Source: Acidovorax delafieldii (GTDB taxonomy: Bacteria; Pseudomonadota; Gammaproteobacteria; Burkholderiales; Burkholderiaceae_C). From it: 64,000 bases of DNA. The notes under the pieces were generated by a model, which made no database searches, had not been told where the DNA came from, and saw nothing but the letters and a program-made list of their open reading frames with translations. Location: contig NZ_VJWE01000019.1 of NCBI RefSeq assembly GCF_007993815.1, forward strand, positions 124,001 to 188,000. The letters run 5' to 3'. The position numbers and the translations under genes were made by a program. Positions 52,466-61,649 of this stretch are shown here, piece after piece; position 1 is the first letter of the stretch, and every line of letters starts with the position of its first letter.

Positions 52466-53725
52466 TCAGGCGGCCTTGAAGGGGCTTCGCGCTTGCAGGT
52501 CGCCGAGGTAGCTTTCCACGCCAGCGCCTTCGCGGTCCAGAAAGCGCTGCACCGCCTCAGCAAATGCCGGGTGCGCCAGCCAGTGCGCGCTGGTGGCCTG
52601 CACGGGCAGCAGCGCGCGGGCCATCTTGTGCTCGCCCTGGGCTCCCCCCTCAAACCGCACGGCACCGTGGGCGATGCACCACTGCAGCGGCTGGTAGTAG
52701 CAGGCCTCGAAGTGCAGGCAGTCCACGCGCTCCAGCGCGCCCCAGTAGCGGCCATAGGCCACCAGCTCGGAGCGTGATTCGGGGCCTGATTCAGCGTCTT
52801 TTTGGGCCGATGCGCTAGGTGCATATGCGCCGATAGCTATCAAACTGCTAGCAATAGGCCGTCCATCCCGCTCCCCCACAAACAGCAGCCAGGCCTCGGG
52901 CATGTCCGCTGCCATGCGGGCAAAGAAGTCGCGCGTGAGGTAGGGCGGGTTGCCGTGCTCCAGATAGGTGCGCTCGTAGCAGCGGTAGAAAAAATCCCAG
53001 TCTGCAGCGCTGATGTCCGCCCCGCGTGACCAGCGGAAGGTGACTCCGGCATCGGCAACGCGGCGGCGCTCCTGGCGGATCTTCTTGCGTTTGTCTTGCG
53101 ACAGGCTGGCGAGGAACTGGTCAAAGTCCTGGTAGCGCGGGGTTTCGCCGTCGGTGGCGGCTACCCCCTGGGCCGCAGGGAGCGTGGACCGTTCATTCTT
53201 CCAGTGAAACTGCACGGTGTGCCGCAGCATCAGGTCTTGTTGTGCGCTGGTCAGCACATCGTCATCGCTGGCAAACAGCACATGCACGGACGACACGTCT
53301 TCTTGCTCGCACCACTGGCACACCGCCTGCACCAGCAGGGCGCGCGTGGCGGCATCGCGGGCCAGCAGTCGGCTGCCCGGCACGGGCGTAAAGGGCACGG
53401 CAATGACGGCCTTGGGGTAGTAGGGCACACGGTGCTGCTCGTAAGCGCTGGCCCAGGCCCAGTCAAACACATATTCGCCGTACGAATGGCTCTTGAGGTA
53501 CAGGGGGCAGGCGGCCACCAGGGTGTCGCCGTCCCACAGCGTCATGAAGCGGGGCGTCCAGCCAGTGCGCGGCGTGGCGCTGCCGCTGCTTTCCAGCGCG
53601 GCCAGGTATTCATGCCGCATGAAGGGCGTGGGGTGGCTTTGCTGCGCCAGCAGGTGGTTCCAGGCGGTAGTGTCCACGTCCAGCACGGAGGGGAGCACGC
53701 GGGCGATAATGGCAGCTTCAGCCAT
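52466..53725 (-). CDS. FemAB/GNAT-like protein (peptidogalycan biosynthesis/recognition family)
   Basis: A 419-residue protein of the PF04339 family, which has two GNAT-like folds related to FemAB. The key pieces are HPTPFMRHEYLAALESSG near the N-terminus, RKKIRQERRRVADAG in the middle, and YGRYWGALERVDCLHFEACY and FEGGAQGEHKMARALLP at the end. Substrate and reaction are not known. Between RPIASSLIAIGAY and the YGRYWG motif lies an extra segment (about residues 290-312, APSASAQKDAESGPESRS) encoded by repeat copy E. Homologues go from one strand into LYGRYWG with only a few residues. Confidence 0.82.
   Translation of the reverse strand: MAEAAIIARVLPSVLDVDTTAWNHLLAQQSHPTPFMRHEYLAALESSGSATPRTGWTPRFMTLWDGDTLVAACPLYLKSHSYGEYVFDWAWASAYEQHRVPYYPKAVIAVPFTPVPGSRLLARDAATRALLVQAVCQWCEQEDVSSVHVLFASDDDVLTSAQQDLMLRHTVQFHWKNERSTLPAAQGVAATDGETPRYQDFDQFLASLSQDKRKKIRQERRRVADAGVTFRWSRGADISAADWDFFYRCYERTYLEHGNPPYLTRDFFARMAADMPEAWLLFVGERDGRPIASSLIAIGAYAPSASAQKDAESGPESRSELVAYGRYWGALERVDCLHFEACYYQPLQWCIAHGAVRFEGGAQGEHKMARALLPVQATSAHWLAHPAFAEAVQRFLDREGAGVESYLGDLQARSPFKAA
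52797..52856 (-). repeat. Interspersed repeat copy E, inside the FemAB-like gene
   Basis: On the minus strand: TTGCTAGCAGTTTGATAGCT, ATCGGCGCATATGCACCTAG, CGCATCGGCCCAAAAAGACG. It keeps the GGCCnAAA end. It is translated in frame. Confidence 0.8.
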
Positions 53726-53805
53726 TCAGGCCCCTGTGATGCACCTTTGATTGCGGGCCTGCAACGGCGGTATTCAACCTGGCCGCAGGGGCCGATTCCA
53801 GTTCC

Positions 53806-55464
53806 ATGACGCTCTCCATTTGCACTGCGCAGCTCAACTTTGTTGTGGGCGACATGCCCGGCAACGCCCAAAAGATCATTGCGGCAGCCCGCGAGGCCTA
53901 TGCCCAGGGTGCTCGCCTGTTGCTGACACCGGAGCTGGCCATCTGCGGCTACGCGGCCGAAGACCTGTTCCTGCGCCCTGCCTTCATTGCGGCCTGCGAT
54001 GATGCCGTGAAAACCGTGGCCCGCGAGACTGCGGGGTTGAAAGGCCTGGCCATCGTGCTGGGCCACCCGCAGGCCATGGCCCCTGGCGCCCAGGCCTTCA
54101 GCGTCTGCTTCAACGCCGCCAGCGTGGTGCGCGACGGCAACATCGAGCAGACCTACGCCAAGCGCGAGCTGCCCAACTACCAGGTGTTTGACGAGCGGCG
54201 CTACTTCGTGCCCGGCAGCAAGCCCTGTGTGTTCGAGGTGGAAGGCGTGAAGGTGGGTGTGCTGGTGTGCGAAGACGCCTGGTTTGCCACCCCCGCGCGC
54301 GATACTGCTGCCGCCGGTGCGCAGTTGCTGGCGGTGATCAATGCATCGCCTTTCCACCTGGGCAAGGGCACGGAGCGCGAGGCCACCATGCGCTCCCGTG
54401 TGGTCGAGACGGGCCTGCCGCTGGTCTACGCCCACCTGGTGGGCGGGCAGGACGAGGTGGTGTTCGAAGGCCGCTCGTTTGCACTGGCGGCTGACGGCTC
54501 TGTGGCGGCGCGGGCGCCTGCTTTTGTGGAAAAACTGGTCTATGCGCTAGTCGAATCTGCCCAGGGTGCTATCAAAATTACAGCAGAGGTTGCCCCAGAG
54601 CGCACGCTGGAGGCCGACCTGTGGGATGCCCTGGTGCTGGGTGTGCGCGACTATGTGGGCAAGAACGGCTTCCCGGGCGCTCTGCTGGGGTTGTCGGGCG
54701 GCATCGACTCGGCGCTGGTACTGGCGATTGCGGTGGACGCGCTCGGTGCCGACAAGGTCCGCACGGTGATGATGCCATCGCCCTACACCGCCGACATCAG
54801 CTGGATCGACGCGCGCGACATGGCCACACGCATGGGCGTGCGCTATGACGAGATTTCGATCAAGCCGCAGTTCGAGGCCTTCAAGGCCGCGCTGGCCACC
54901 GAATTCGCCGGGCTGCCCGAAGACACCACCGAAGAAAACCTGCAGGCGCGCATCCGGGGCACGCTGCTGATGGCGCTGTCCAACAAGTTCGGCGCCATCG
55001 TGCTGACCACCGGCAACAAGAGCGAGATGTCCACCGGCTACTGCACGCTGTACGGCGACATGGCCGGCGGCTTTGCCGTGATCAAGGACGTGGCCAAGAC
55101 CCGGGTGTTTGACCTGGCCCGCTGGCGCAATGCCAACGACCCGTATGGCACCTGCGCCAGCCCCATCCCTGAGCGCATCATCACCCGGCCGCCCAGTGCC
55201 GAGCTGCGGCCCGACCAGAAGGACCAGGACAGCCTGCCGCCGTATGAGGTGCTGGACGCCATCGTGGCCCGCTACATGGAAAACGATGAGCCCATCGAGT
55301 CCATCATCGCCAGCGGCTTCGCCCGGGCCGATGTCGAGCGCGTGACGCGCCTGATCAAGCTCAACGAGTACAAACGCCGCCAGGCGCCGGTAGGGATTCG
55401 TGTCACGCGCCGCAGCTTTGGCAAGGACTGGCGTTACCCTATCACCAGCAAATTCAGGGCGTGA
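53806..55464 (+). CDS. nadE: Glutamine-dependent NAD+ synthetase
   Basis: A 552-residue two-domain enzyme. The N-terminal nitrilase-type amidase (residues 1-245) frees ammonia from glutamine: catalytic Glu in TPELAICGY, Lys in YAKRELPNYQVFDE and Cys in VLVCEDAWF. The C-terminal synthetase (about 265-552) amidates deamido-NAD with ATP: the PP-loop LLGLSGGIDSALVLAI, and TTGNKSEMSTGYCTLYGDMA. The linker between the domains, about residues 246-262, is largely encoded by repeat copy F. It is followed 54 bases later by glnB, a common pair in this order. Confidence 0.95.
   Translation: MTLSICTAQLNFVVGDMPGNAQKIIAAAREAYAQGARLLLTPELAICGYAAEDLFLRPAFIAACDDAVKTVARETAGLKGLAIVLGHPQAMAPGAQAFSVCFNAASVVRDGNIEQTYAKRELPNYQVFDERRYFVPGSKPCVFEVEGVKVGVLVCEDAWFATPARDTAAAGAQLLAVINASPFHLGKGTEREATMRSRVVETGLPLVYAHLVGGQDEVVFEGRSFALAADGSVAARAPAFVEKLVYALVESAQGAIKITAEVAPERTLEADLWDALVLGVRDYVGKNGFPGALLGLSGGIDSALVLAIAVDALGADKVRTVMMPSPYTADISWIDARDMATRMGVRYDEISIKPQFEAFKAALATEFAGLPEDTTEENLQARIRGTLLMALSNKFGAIVLTTGNKSEMSTGYCTLYGDMAGGFAVIKDVAKTRVFDLARWRNANDPYGTCASPIPERIITRPPSAELRPDQKDQDSLPPYEVLDAIVARYMENDEPIESIIASGFARADVERVTRLIKLNEYKRRQAPVGIRVTRRSFGKDWRYPITSKFRA
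54544..54586 (-). repeat. Interspersed repeat copy F, inside nadE
   Basis: On the minus strand CTGCTGTAATTTTGATAGCA followed by CCCTGGGCAGATTCGACTAG and CGC. Partial and degenerate: the left palindrome core and the right CTAGCGC survive. It is translated as the interdomain linker. Confidence 0.6.
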
Positions 55465-55857
<393 letters not shown>

Positions 55858-56031
55858 GGTGACAACCCCCTGAGCCGTTTCTTACCTTGCCCTTTCTCTT
55901 GAACGGCTGCGCCATTCGAGAAAAGGGAGCCAACGCCAGCGCAAGCAAGTGAAGCGCCGCATGCGCAGCCTGGTGGCCCTTGCGCGGCGATCCCGGCTTG
56001 TGGGCCGCTCCAGTTTCGGAGTGCGGGGGAG

Positions 56032-56625
56032 TCAGATCACCGAGCGCAGCGGGACGGGCGCTTGGTCGGGCCCTGCGTCTTGCACCAGCGTGCGCAGCAG
56101 GCCCTCTGCATCGGTGGATGCGTGCAACAGGCCCATCTGCCATTCACCCATGAAGCCACTGGCCACGCTGCCCTGCAAGAAACCCAGCAGGCCGTCGTAG
56201 TAGCCCGCAACATTCAGCAAGCCCAAGGGCTTGTCGTGGTAGCCCAGCTGGCGCCAAGTCCACACTTCAAACAGTTCTTCAAAGGTGCCGATGCCGCCGG
56301 GCAAGGCGAGGAAGGCATCGCTGCGCTCTGCCATCATGGCCTTGCGTTCGTGCATGGTCTGCACGATGTGCAGCTCGTCACATTGGCGGTTGGCCAGCTC
56401 CTTGTCCACCAACGCCTGCGGTATCACCCCCACCACCCGACCGCCCGCCAGACGCGTTGCCTCGGCCACCGTGCCCATCAGGCCACTGCGGCCACCGCCG
56501 TATACCAGTTGTCCGTTGTGGGCGCCGATCCATTGGCCCACTGCCTGCGCTGCCTGGGCATAGGCGGCGTTGTCGCCAGGGCGCGATCCGCAATATACGC
56601 ACACAGAAAAAGTGGGTTCAGCCAT
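56032..56625 (-). CDS. LOG-family phosphoribohydrolase (TIGR00730)
   Basis: A 197-residue cytosolic protein. It has the LOG signatures LPGGIGTFEELFEVWTW and HERKAMMAERSDAFLALPGG, with YCGSRPGDN at the start. Members cleave AMP-like nucleotide monophosphates to base and ribose 5-phosphate; plant and some bacterial members release free cytokinins, most bacterial ones have other or unknown physiological roles. The ATG at 56625 overlaps the end of dgkA by eight bases, so the two are co-translated. Confidence 0.92.
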   Translation of the reverse strand: MAEPTFSVCVYCGSRPGDNAAYAQAAQAVGQWIGAHNGQLVYGGGRSGLMGTVAEATRLAGGRVVGVIPQALVDKELANRQCDELHIVQTMHERKAMMAERSDAFLALPGGIGTFEELFEVWTWRQLGYHDKPLGLLNVAGYYDGLLGFLQGSVASGFMGEWQMGLLHASTDAEGLLRTLVQDAGPDQAPVPLRSVI

Positions 56626-57028
56626 GGAAAAACCTCTGAAACAATGCGGCGGCCCAGATGCCAATGCACAGCAGCAAGGCCAGCAGAACCGCTGCGCTGC
56701 CCATGTCCTTGGCGCGTTTGGACAGGTCATGCCACTCGGGCCCGATGCGGTCGATGGCGGTCTCGATGCCCGTGTTGAGCAACTCCACAATCATCACGAT
56801 GACCACGGAGCCCGCCAACAAGGCGACTTCGACCCAACTGCGGCCCAACCAGAGCGACAGCGGCAGCAGCACCATGGCGGCGATGGCCTCCTGGCGAAAG
56901 GCCTTCTCGTTCCAGCCGGCCCGCAGCCCTTCCATGGAATAGCCGGCGGCATGCCAGATGCGATTGAGGCCCGAGCGCGCCTTTTGGGGGTTGGCCGGAG
57001 CGTCCGGAGAAGGGGAGGAGGGTTGCAT
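56618..57028 (-). CDS. dgkA: Diacylglycerol kinase
   Basis: A 136-residue integral membrane enzyme that phosphorylates diacylglycerol to phosphatidic acid, recycling the by-product of membrane-derived glucan synthesis. Three helices are visible, and the active-site signature VELLNTGIETAIDRIG with its Glu and Asn. It has an N-terminal Pro/Ser/Ala-rich extension of about 20 residues not found in E. coli. The RDD gene ends four bases upstream. Confidence 0.94.
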   Translation of the reverse strand: MQPSSPSPDAPANPQKARSGLNRIWHAAGYSMEGLRAGWNEKAFRQEAIAAMVLLPLSLWLGRSWVEVALLAGSVVIVMIVELLNTGIETAIDRIGPEWHDLSKRAKDMGSAAVLLALLLCIGIWAAALFQRFFHG

Positions 57029-57032
57029 GCGC

Positions 57033-57584
57033 TTATTTTTTGGGAATTTCGTAGTGCACCAGCCGGGTGCCGGCCAACGCGTCGTGCCAGAACTGCCGCG
57101 TGGGGTGGAACCGGCTGAGCAGCGCCCAGATGGCCACCCAGCCCAGCACGATCACGGCCGACTCACCCCCCGACAGGGAAAATGGTGCGATTGCCGCCAG
57201 CGGCGGCAAAAACCACAGCCAGCTCAATACATACCGCAACAAGGCGCGCGGCTGGCTGATGGGTTGCCCTGCAGTGCCCACCACGCGGATGTGCCAGGTT
57301 TTCTGTGCGAGGGTCTGGCCTTTGGCCCAGAACCAGGTGAAATAAATACCGAACACCACAAAGAGAAAGGCCTGCAGCGCATGGCGGTTGTCCATCGCAT
57401 TGCGCGTCTGGCTCAGCGTGCCAAACAGGTACCCGGCGATAAAGACCACGCCGAACATCAGCATGCCTTCATATAGCCAGCAGGCCATGCGCCGCCACAG
57501 GTTGGGCGTGGGGCCGCCCGCGAGGACACCGCTTGAGGCGTTGGCCGCAGGCTGGGGCGTGGTGGGAGAGGGAGAAACGGACAT
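57033..57584 (-). CDS. RDD-family membrane protein
   Basis: A 183-residue membrane protein of the RDD family (RMACWLYEGMLMFGVVFIAG opening, then WFWAKGQTLAQKTWHIRVVG). About three or four helices are visible. The function of most members is unknown; some are Na+/H+ antiporters. N-terminal 27 residues are flexible, Pro/Ala-rich. It is part of the leftward operon headed by the sigma factor. Confidence 0.9.
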   Translation of the reverse strand: MSVSPSPTTPQPAANASSGVLAGGPTPNLWRRMACWLYEGMLMFGVVFIAGYLFGTLSQTRNAMDNRHALQAFLFVVFGIYFTWFWAKGQTLAQKTWHIRVVGTAGQPISQPRALLRYVLSWLWFLPPLAAIAPFSLSGGESAVIVLGWVAIWALLSRFHPTRQFWHDALAGTRLVHYEIPKK

Positions 57585-57621
57585 TCCAGGTCAGGCCCGT
57601 CGGGCCAGGGCAGGTTGAAAC

Positions 57622-58521
57622 CTACTGAGGATACAGGCCGGAGGTGTCAGGTGTTACTGCGGGGGTGCCGGGCGAGCCCGTGCTGTCGGCTCCGCCAGAG
57701 CCCAGGGGCGGAAGTACAGCAGGCACCGCACTGGGGATCGCCACGGGCGCTGTTTCCACGCCACCCGTCAAGGTTGCCGGCGCTGCGGATGCGGGGGCGG
57801 ATGGCATCGCAGGCGCCGTCGGCTGAGGCACTGGGGCCGCAACGCGGGGCGAGTGGTCTACCACCGGTGGAATCTTGGGAGCGTTGGGGCGATCGGGGCT
57901 GGCTTGCGTTGCTGCGGGCACCTGGGCCAGCTTTTTGGGCGAGACAGGGCGCAGGGCCGTGGCAGCCCCGTGGGGATTGGGGGTCGCCTTGGAGGCCAAC
58001 GCCTTGCGCTCTTCGTCAGACAGTGCCTGGTAGGCCTCCCACTGCGCCCGTTTGTCGTCCCCAGCCAGGCGCTTGGTGACCGCGTAGTTCAAGCGTGCCT
58101 GGTTGCGCTGCTGGGCACTCAGATTGGCCCAGTCGGTGATGCGGTCATGGAACTTGCGTTGTTCCTCTTCCGAAAGACTGGGGTAGTTGATGGCCAAGTC
58201 CAGCCAACGGCGTTTCTGGGCTTCGCTGATCAGCGCCCAGCGTTCCGACAGCGGATACAGCGCTAGTTTTTGCGCCGTGGTGAGCGTGCCCCAGCCTGGT
58301 CCTGATTCCGTGGCAGGGGGCATGTTCACGGAAGACAGGTCTGTGCGGGCGTTATTGGGGCGGGCCACTGCGGCCTCAGCGCCCGCCTGGAGCACTGTGC
58401 TGGGGGCCATGCGCATCTGCACCAACGCCTGCCAGCCACCAGCGGTAAGCGCACCCAGAAGCGCCAATGCCAGCACGAAGGCTGGCAGCGTGGAGGGAGC
58501 TTCAGAGGGGCTTGGGTGCAT
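57622..58521 (-). CDS. DUF3106 family protein
   Basis: A 299-residue protein with one N-terminal helix (FVLALALLGALTAGGW) as anchor or signal. The core contains several repeats of a helical motif: LYPLSERWALISEAQKRRWL, LSEEEQRKFHDRITDWANLS and LSDEERKALASKA, typical of DUF3106. The last 120 residues are Pro/Ala/Ser-rich. It is predicted to be periplasmic, function unknown. It is 20 bases downstream of the DUF3619 gene. Confidence 0.85.
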   Translation of the reverse strand: MHPSPSEAPSTLPAFVLALALLGALTAGGWQALVQMRMAPSTVLQAGAEAAVARPNNARTDLSSVNMPPATESGPGWGTLTTAQKLALYPLSERWALISEAQKRRWLDLAINYPSLSEEEQRKFHDRITDWANLSAQQRNQARLNYAVTKRLAGDDKRAQWEAYQALSDEERKALASKATPNPHGAATALRPVSPKKLAQVPAATQASPDRPNAPKIPPVVDHSPRVAAPVPQPTAPAMPSAPASAAPATLTGGVETAPVAIPSAVPAVLPPLGSGGADSTGSPGTPAVTPDTSGLYPQ

Positions 58522-58541
58522 GCAGTCCAGAGTCAGGCAGG

Positions 58542-58997
58542 TCAGTTTGACTGCGCGGAGGTCTTGAGGAATTGTACGAAGCCTGGGTCCGAATAAGCGG
58601 CGGGAGGCAGGTCATCGGTCAGCAGAGCGGCATCCACCTCGGCCACATCGTTGGCACTGCGTTCGTCCTGCGCGATGTTGATGACCACCAGTCCCACGAC
58701 CAGCGCCAGCAGAGGCACGGCGGACACCAGGGCATTCCACCAGCCACCGCCTTCGCCGCCACGGCCCAGTGTGGCGGTGCTGCCTGCGTTGACCACCACT
58801 GCTGCGGGGGCGGTGCGATGCACCGGCGCGGTGACTTTGCGTTTGGCCAACGCCTGCATGCGCGAGGCGCGCAGCCGCTCGGAGATGTCATAGGGCAGGG
58901 CGTCGGTGCCGCTGGACAGGCGCGCCGTGACGCGCAGCGCAAAGCGCTCGGCAGCAGCTTCAGCTTGGGTCGGTGGGGTCTGTACAGTGTTCTTCAT
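58542..58997 (-). CDS. DUF3619 family protein, possible anti-sigma factor
   Basis: A 151-residue protein with one transmembrane helix (about residues 88-107, LVSAVPLLALVVGLVVINIA) and a cytoplasmic N-terminal part of about 85 residues that begins RFALRVTARLSSGTDALP. The ATG overlaps the stop of the sigma-factor gene by four bases (ATGA). A small single-pass protein coupled to a sigma gene is the usual anti-sigma layout; that role is inference here. No zinc motif (HxxxCxxC) is present. The family is found mainly in Burkholderiales. Confidence 0.8.
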   Translation of the reverse strand: MKNTVQTPPTQAEAAAERFALRVTARLSSGTDALPYDISERLRASRMQALAKRKVTAPVHRTAPAAVVVNAGSTATLGRGGEGGGWWNALVSAVPLLALVVGLVVINIAQDERSANDVAEVDAALLTDDLPPAAYSDPGFVQFLKTSAQSN

Positions 58998-59563
58998 GGC
59001 TCGATTCCTTTGGCCTTCAGTGCCTTGCTGAGGGTTTGTATGGCGCGAAAGCAGTGTGTTTTGACACTGCCTTCAGAGCAGCCCATGGCGGCAGCCGTCT
59101 CTGCGACGTCCATTTCCTCCCAATAACGCATCAGGAACGCTTCCCGTTGACGTGGTGGCAACTCTGCAATTTCTTCTTCAATGCCCTGGAATATCTGGGC
59201 CCGGCGGGTCAGGTCTTCCGCGCTTTCGGCTTTGTCGCCGTCTTCTGTCCCTGAGTACGCTTCGAGCAGATCAAAATCCGTGCCATCTTCACCTAGGCCT
59301 TCGAAGTCGCTCATGCTCGAAAACAGTGCATTGCGCGTCTTCTGGCGGCGAAACCAGTCCAGGGTGCAGTTGGAAAGAATCCGCTGGAACAGCATGGGCA
59401 GTTCGCCCGCCGGTTTGTCCCCGTAATGCTCGGCCAACTTGAGCATGCTGTCTTGCACGATGTCGAGCGCCGCTTCCTCGTTGCGAACGTGGTAGACCGA
59501 GCGCTTGAACGCGCGCTTTTCTACGCTTTTGAGGAAATCGGAAAGTTCTTGTTCGGTTGCCAA
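58994..59563 (-). CDS. RNA polymerase sigma factor (ECF-type)
   Basis: A 189-residue sigma-70-family factor. Region 2 is visible as SVYHVRNEEAALDIVQDSML and LFQRILSNCTLDWFRRQKTR, and region 4 as LPPRQREAFLMRYWEEMDVA, ETAAAMGCSEGSVKTHCFRA. It lacks regions 1 and 3, so it is an ECF-type factor. It heads a leftward operon with DUF3619, DUF3106, RDD, dgkA and LOG genes. It is divergent from ilvI. Its target regulon is not evident. Confidence 0.92.
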   Translation of the reverse strand: MATEQELSDFLKSVEKRAFKRSVYHVRNEEAALDIVQDSMLKLAEHYGDKPAGELPMLFQRILSNCTLDWFRRQKTRNALFSSMSDFEGLGEDGTDFDLLEAYSGTEDGDKAESAEDLTRRAQIFQGIEEEIAELPPRQREAFLMRYWEEMDVAETAAAMGCSEGSVKTHCFRAIQTLSKALKAKGIEP

Positions 59564-59855
59564 GACGGGTCAGCCCGGGAGGAGATCGGCGCAGATATCT
59601 GCAGTTTCGCAACTCAACGGCGCCGTAAAACCGCAGATTATCGCACCCGCCGGAGTTTTTTTCGGCTGCGGAGCGTTTTGTGAGTGTTGCAGTGCGATAA
59701 TCGGACTGCAATTCAAAAGGCAAACGGGTCACGGTCCGGCGCGGCAATCATCCCGCCCATGTCCTTGGCCTCAAGTTCCAAGCTGGCTTCACAAGAGCGC
59801 GTGCGAGGGGCACCCAAGGTTTTTCGTCAGAGAAATTCACAAAGGTTGATCGATC
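59564..59855. other. Divergent promoter region between sigma factor and ilvI
   Basis: These 292 bases serve two divergent operons. There is an AAAGG ribosome binding site before ilvI. I looked for an attenuator leader peptide rich in Leu, Ile or Val codons and found none, so ilvIHC is probably not under classical attenuation here. Confidence 0.5.
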
Positions 59856-61649
59856 ATGGAAATCTCCAAGGCTGAAATCTCTTCAGCAGCCGCTGCTTCG
59901 CAGGGCAACACTTCTCCCGCTTCCGGTTCGCAGGACCTCATGGGTTCTGAGATCCTCATCAAGGCCCTCCAGGCAGAGAACGTCCAGTACATCTGGGGCT
60001 ACCCTGGCGGCGCGGTTCTTTACATATATGACGCGCTCTACAAGCAAGACACCATCCAGCACGTGCTGGTGCGGCACGAACAGGCCGCCGTGCACGCAGC
60101 CGACGGCTACGCTCGCGCCACGGGTGAAGTCGGCGTAGCCTTGGTCACTTCGGGCCCCGGCTTGACCAACGCCGTGACCGGCATCGCCACCGCGTACATG
60201 GACTCGATCCCCATGGTGATCATTTCTGGTCAGGTGCCTACGCCCGCCATCGGGCTTGATGCCTTCCAGGAATGCGATACGGTCGGTATCACCCGCCCCA
60301 TTGTTAAGCACAATTTTCTCGTCAAGGACCCGCGCGACCTGGCCGCGACGATGAAGAAGGCCTTCCATATTGCCCGTACCGGCCGCCCGGGCCCTGTGGT
60401 GGTGGATGTGCCCAAAGATGTTTCCTTCAAGAAGGTGCCTTACACCGGCTATCCGCAAACGGTAGAAATGCGCTCGTACAACCCCGTGCGCAAGGGCCAT
60501 GGCGGACAGATCCGCAAGGCCCTGCAGTTGCTGCTGACGGCCAAGCGCCCTTATATCTACACGGGCGGCGGCGTGCTGTTGGGCAACGCCACCAACGAGC
60601 TGCGCACGCTGGTGGACATGCTGGGCTACCCGGTCACCAACACGCTGATGGGCCTCGGGGCCTACCCCGCATCGGACCGCAAGTTCCTGGGCATGCTGGG
60701 CATGCACGGCACCATCGAAGCCAACAACGCCATGCAGAACTGCGACGTGCTGCTGGCAGTGGGTGCGCGATTTGACGACCGGGTGATCGGCAACCCCAAG
60801 CACTTCGCACAGAACGACCGCAAGATCATCCACGTCGATATCGACCCGTCGAGCATCTCCAAACGCGTGAAGGTCGACATACCGATCGTCGGTGACGTGA
60901 AGGACGTGCTCACCGAGCTGATTTCCATGATCCGCGAGAGCAGCACCCGCCCTGACGCCGGTGCCCTGGCTGCCTGGTGGGACACCATTGAAGGCTGGCG
61001 CAAGCGCGAGTGCCTGAAGTACAGCATGGGCAGCGGCGATGTGATCAAGCCACAGTACGTGGTAGAGACGCTGTGGAACATGACGAAGGATGGTGATACA
61101 TACATCACATCCGACGTGGGGCAGCACCAGATGTGGGCGGCGCAGTACTACCGCTTCGACGAGCCGCGCCGCTGGATCAATTCCGGTGGTCTGGGCACGA
61201 TGGGTGTGGGCATTCCCTATGCCATGGGGATCAAGCTGGCCAAGCCACAGTCCGAAGTGTTTTGTATTACGGGCGAAGGCTCGGTGCAGATGAACATCCA
61301 GGAACTGTCCACCTGCCTGCAGTACAACACGCCGATCAAGATCTGCTCGTTGAATAACCGTTATCTGGGCATGGTGCGCCAGTGGCAGGAGATCGAATAT
61401 TCCGGTCGGTACAGCCACAGCTACATGGACGCGCTGCCCAACTTCGTGAAGCTGGCTGAGGCCTATGGCCACGTAGGGATGCTGATCGAGCACCCCAAGG
61501 ACGTGGAGCCCGCATTGCGCGAAGCCCGCAAGCTCAAGGACCGCACGGTGTTCATGGACTTCCGTACCGACCCCACCGAGAACGTGTTCCCGATGGTGCA
61601 GGCCGGCAAGGGCATCACCGAAATGCTGCTGGGGTCGGAAGACCTTTAA
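59856..61649 (+). CDS. ilvI: Acetolactate synthase, large (catalytic) subunit
   Basis: A 597-residue ThDP-dependent enzyme of branched-chain amino-acid synthesis that makes acetolactate and acetohydroxybutyrate. The ThDP-activating Glu is in VLVRHEQAAVHAADGYARAT. The ThDP/Mg motif reads TGEGSVQMNIQEL, so the usual GDG Asp is replaced by Glu474; the distal Asn is kept. The FAD-binding middle domain has DRVIGNPKHF. An N-terminal extension of about 28 residues is present. It is followed by ilvH after 144 bases holding an interspersed repeat. Needs IlvH for full activity and valine inhibition. Confidence 0.95.
   Translation: MEISKAEISSAAAASQGNTSPASGSQDLMGSEILIKALQAENVQYIWGYPGGAVLYIYDALYKQDTIQHVLVRHEQAAVHAADGYARATGEVGVALVTSGPGLTNAVTGIATAYMDSIPMVIISGQVPTPAIGLDAFQECDTVGITRPIVKHNFLVKDPRDLAATMKKAFHIARTGRPGPVVVDVPKDVSFKKVPYTGYPQTVEMRSYNPVRKGHGGQIRKALQLLLTAKRPYIYTGGGVLLGNATNELRTLVDMLGYPVTNTLMGLGAYPASDRKFLGMLGMHGTIEANNAMQNCDVLLAVGARFDDRVIGNPKHFAQNDRKIIHVDIDPSSISKRVKVDIPIVGDVKDVLTELISMIRESSTRPDAGALAAWWDTIEGWRKRECLKYSMGSGDVIKPQYVVETLWNMTKDGDTYITSDVGQHQMWAAQYYRFDEPRRWINSGGLGTMGVGIPYAMGIKLAKPQSEVFCITGEGSVQMNIQELSTCLQYNTPIKICSLNNRYLGMVRQWQEIEYSGRYSHSYMDALPNFVKLAEAYGHVGMLIEHPKDVEPALREARKLKDRTVFMDFRTDPTENVFPMVQAGKGITEMLLGSEDL

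Noticed and set aside
59684..59875. 63-codon frame before ilvI as a leader peptide
   Set aside because: No run of Leu, Ile or Val codons and no terminator/antiterminator pair.
59883..61493. 536-codon open frame opposite ilvI
   Set aside because: Antisense of ilvI; composition (His, Val, Gln, Arg) is that of a shadow frame.
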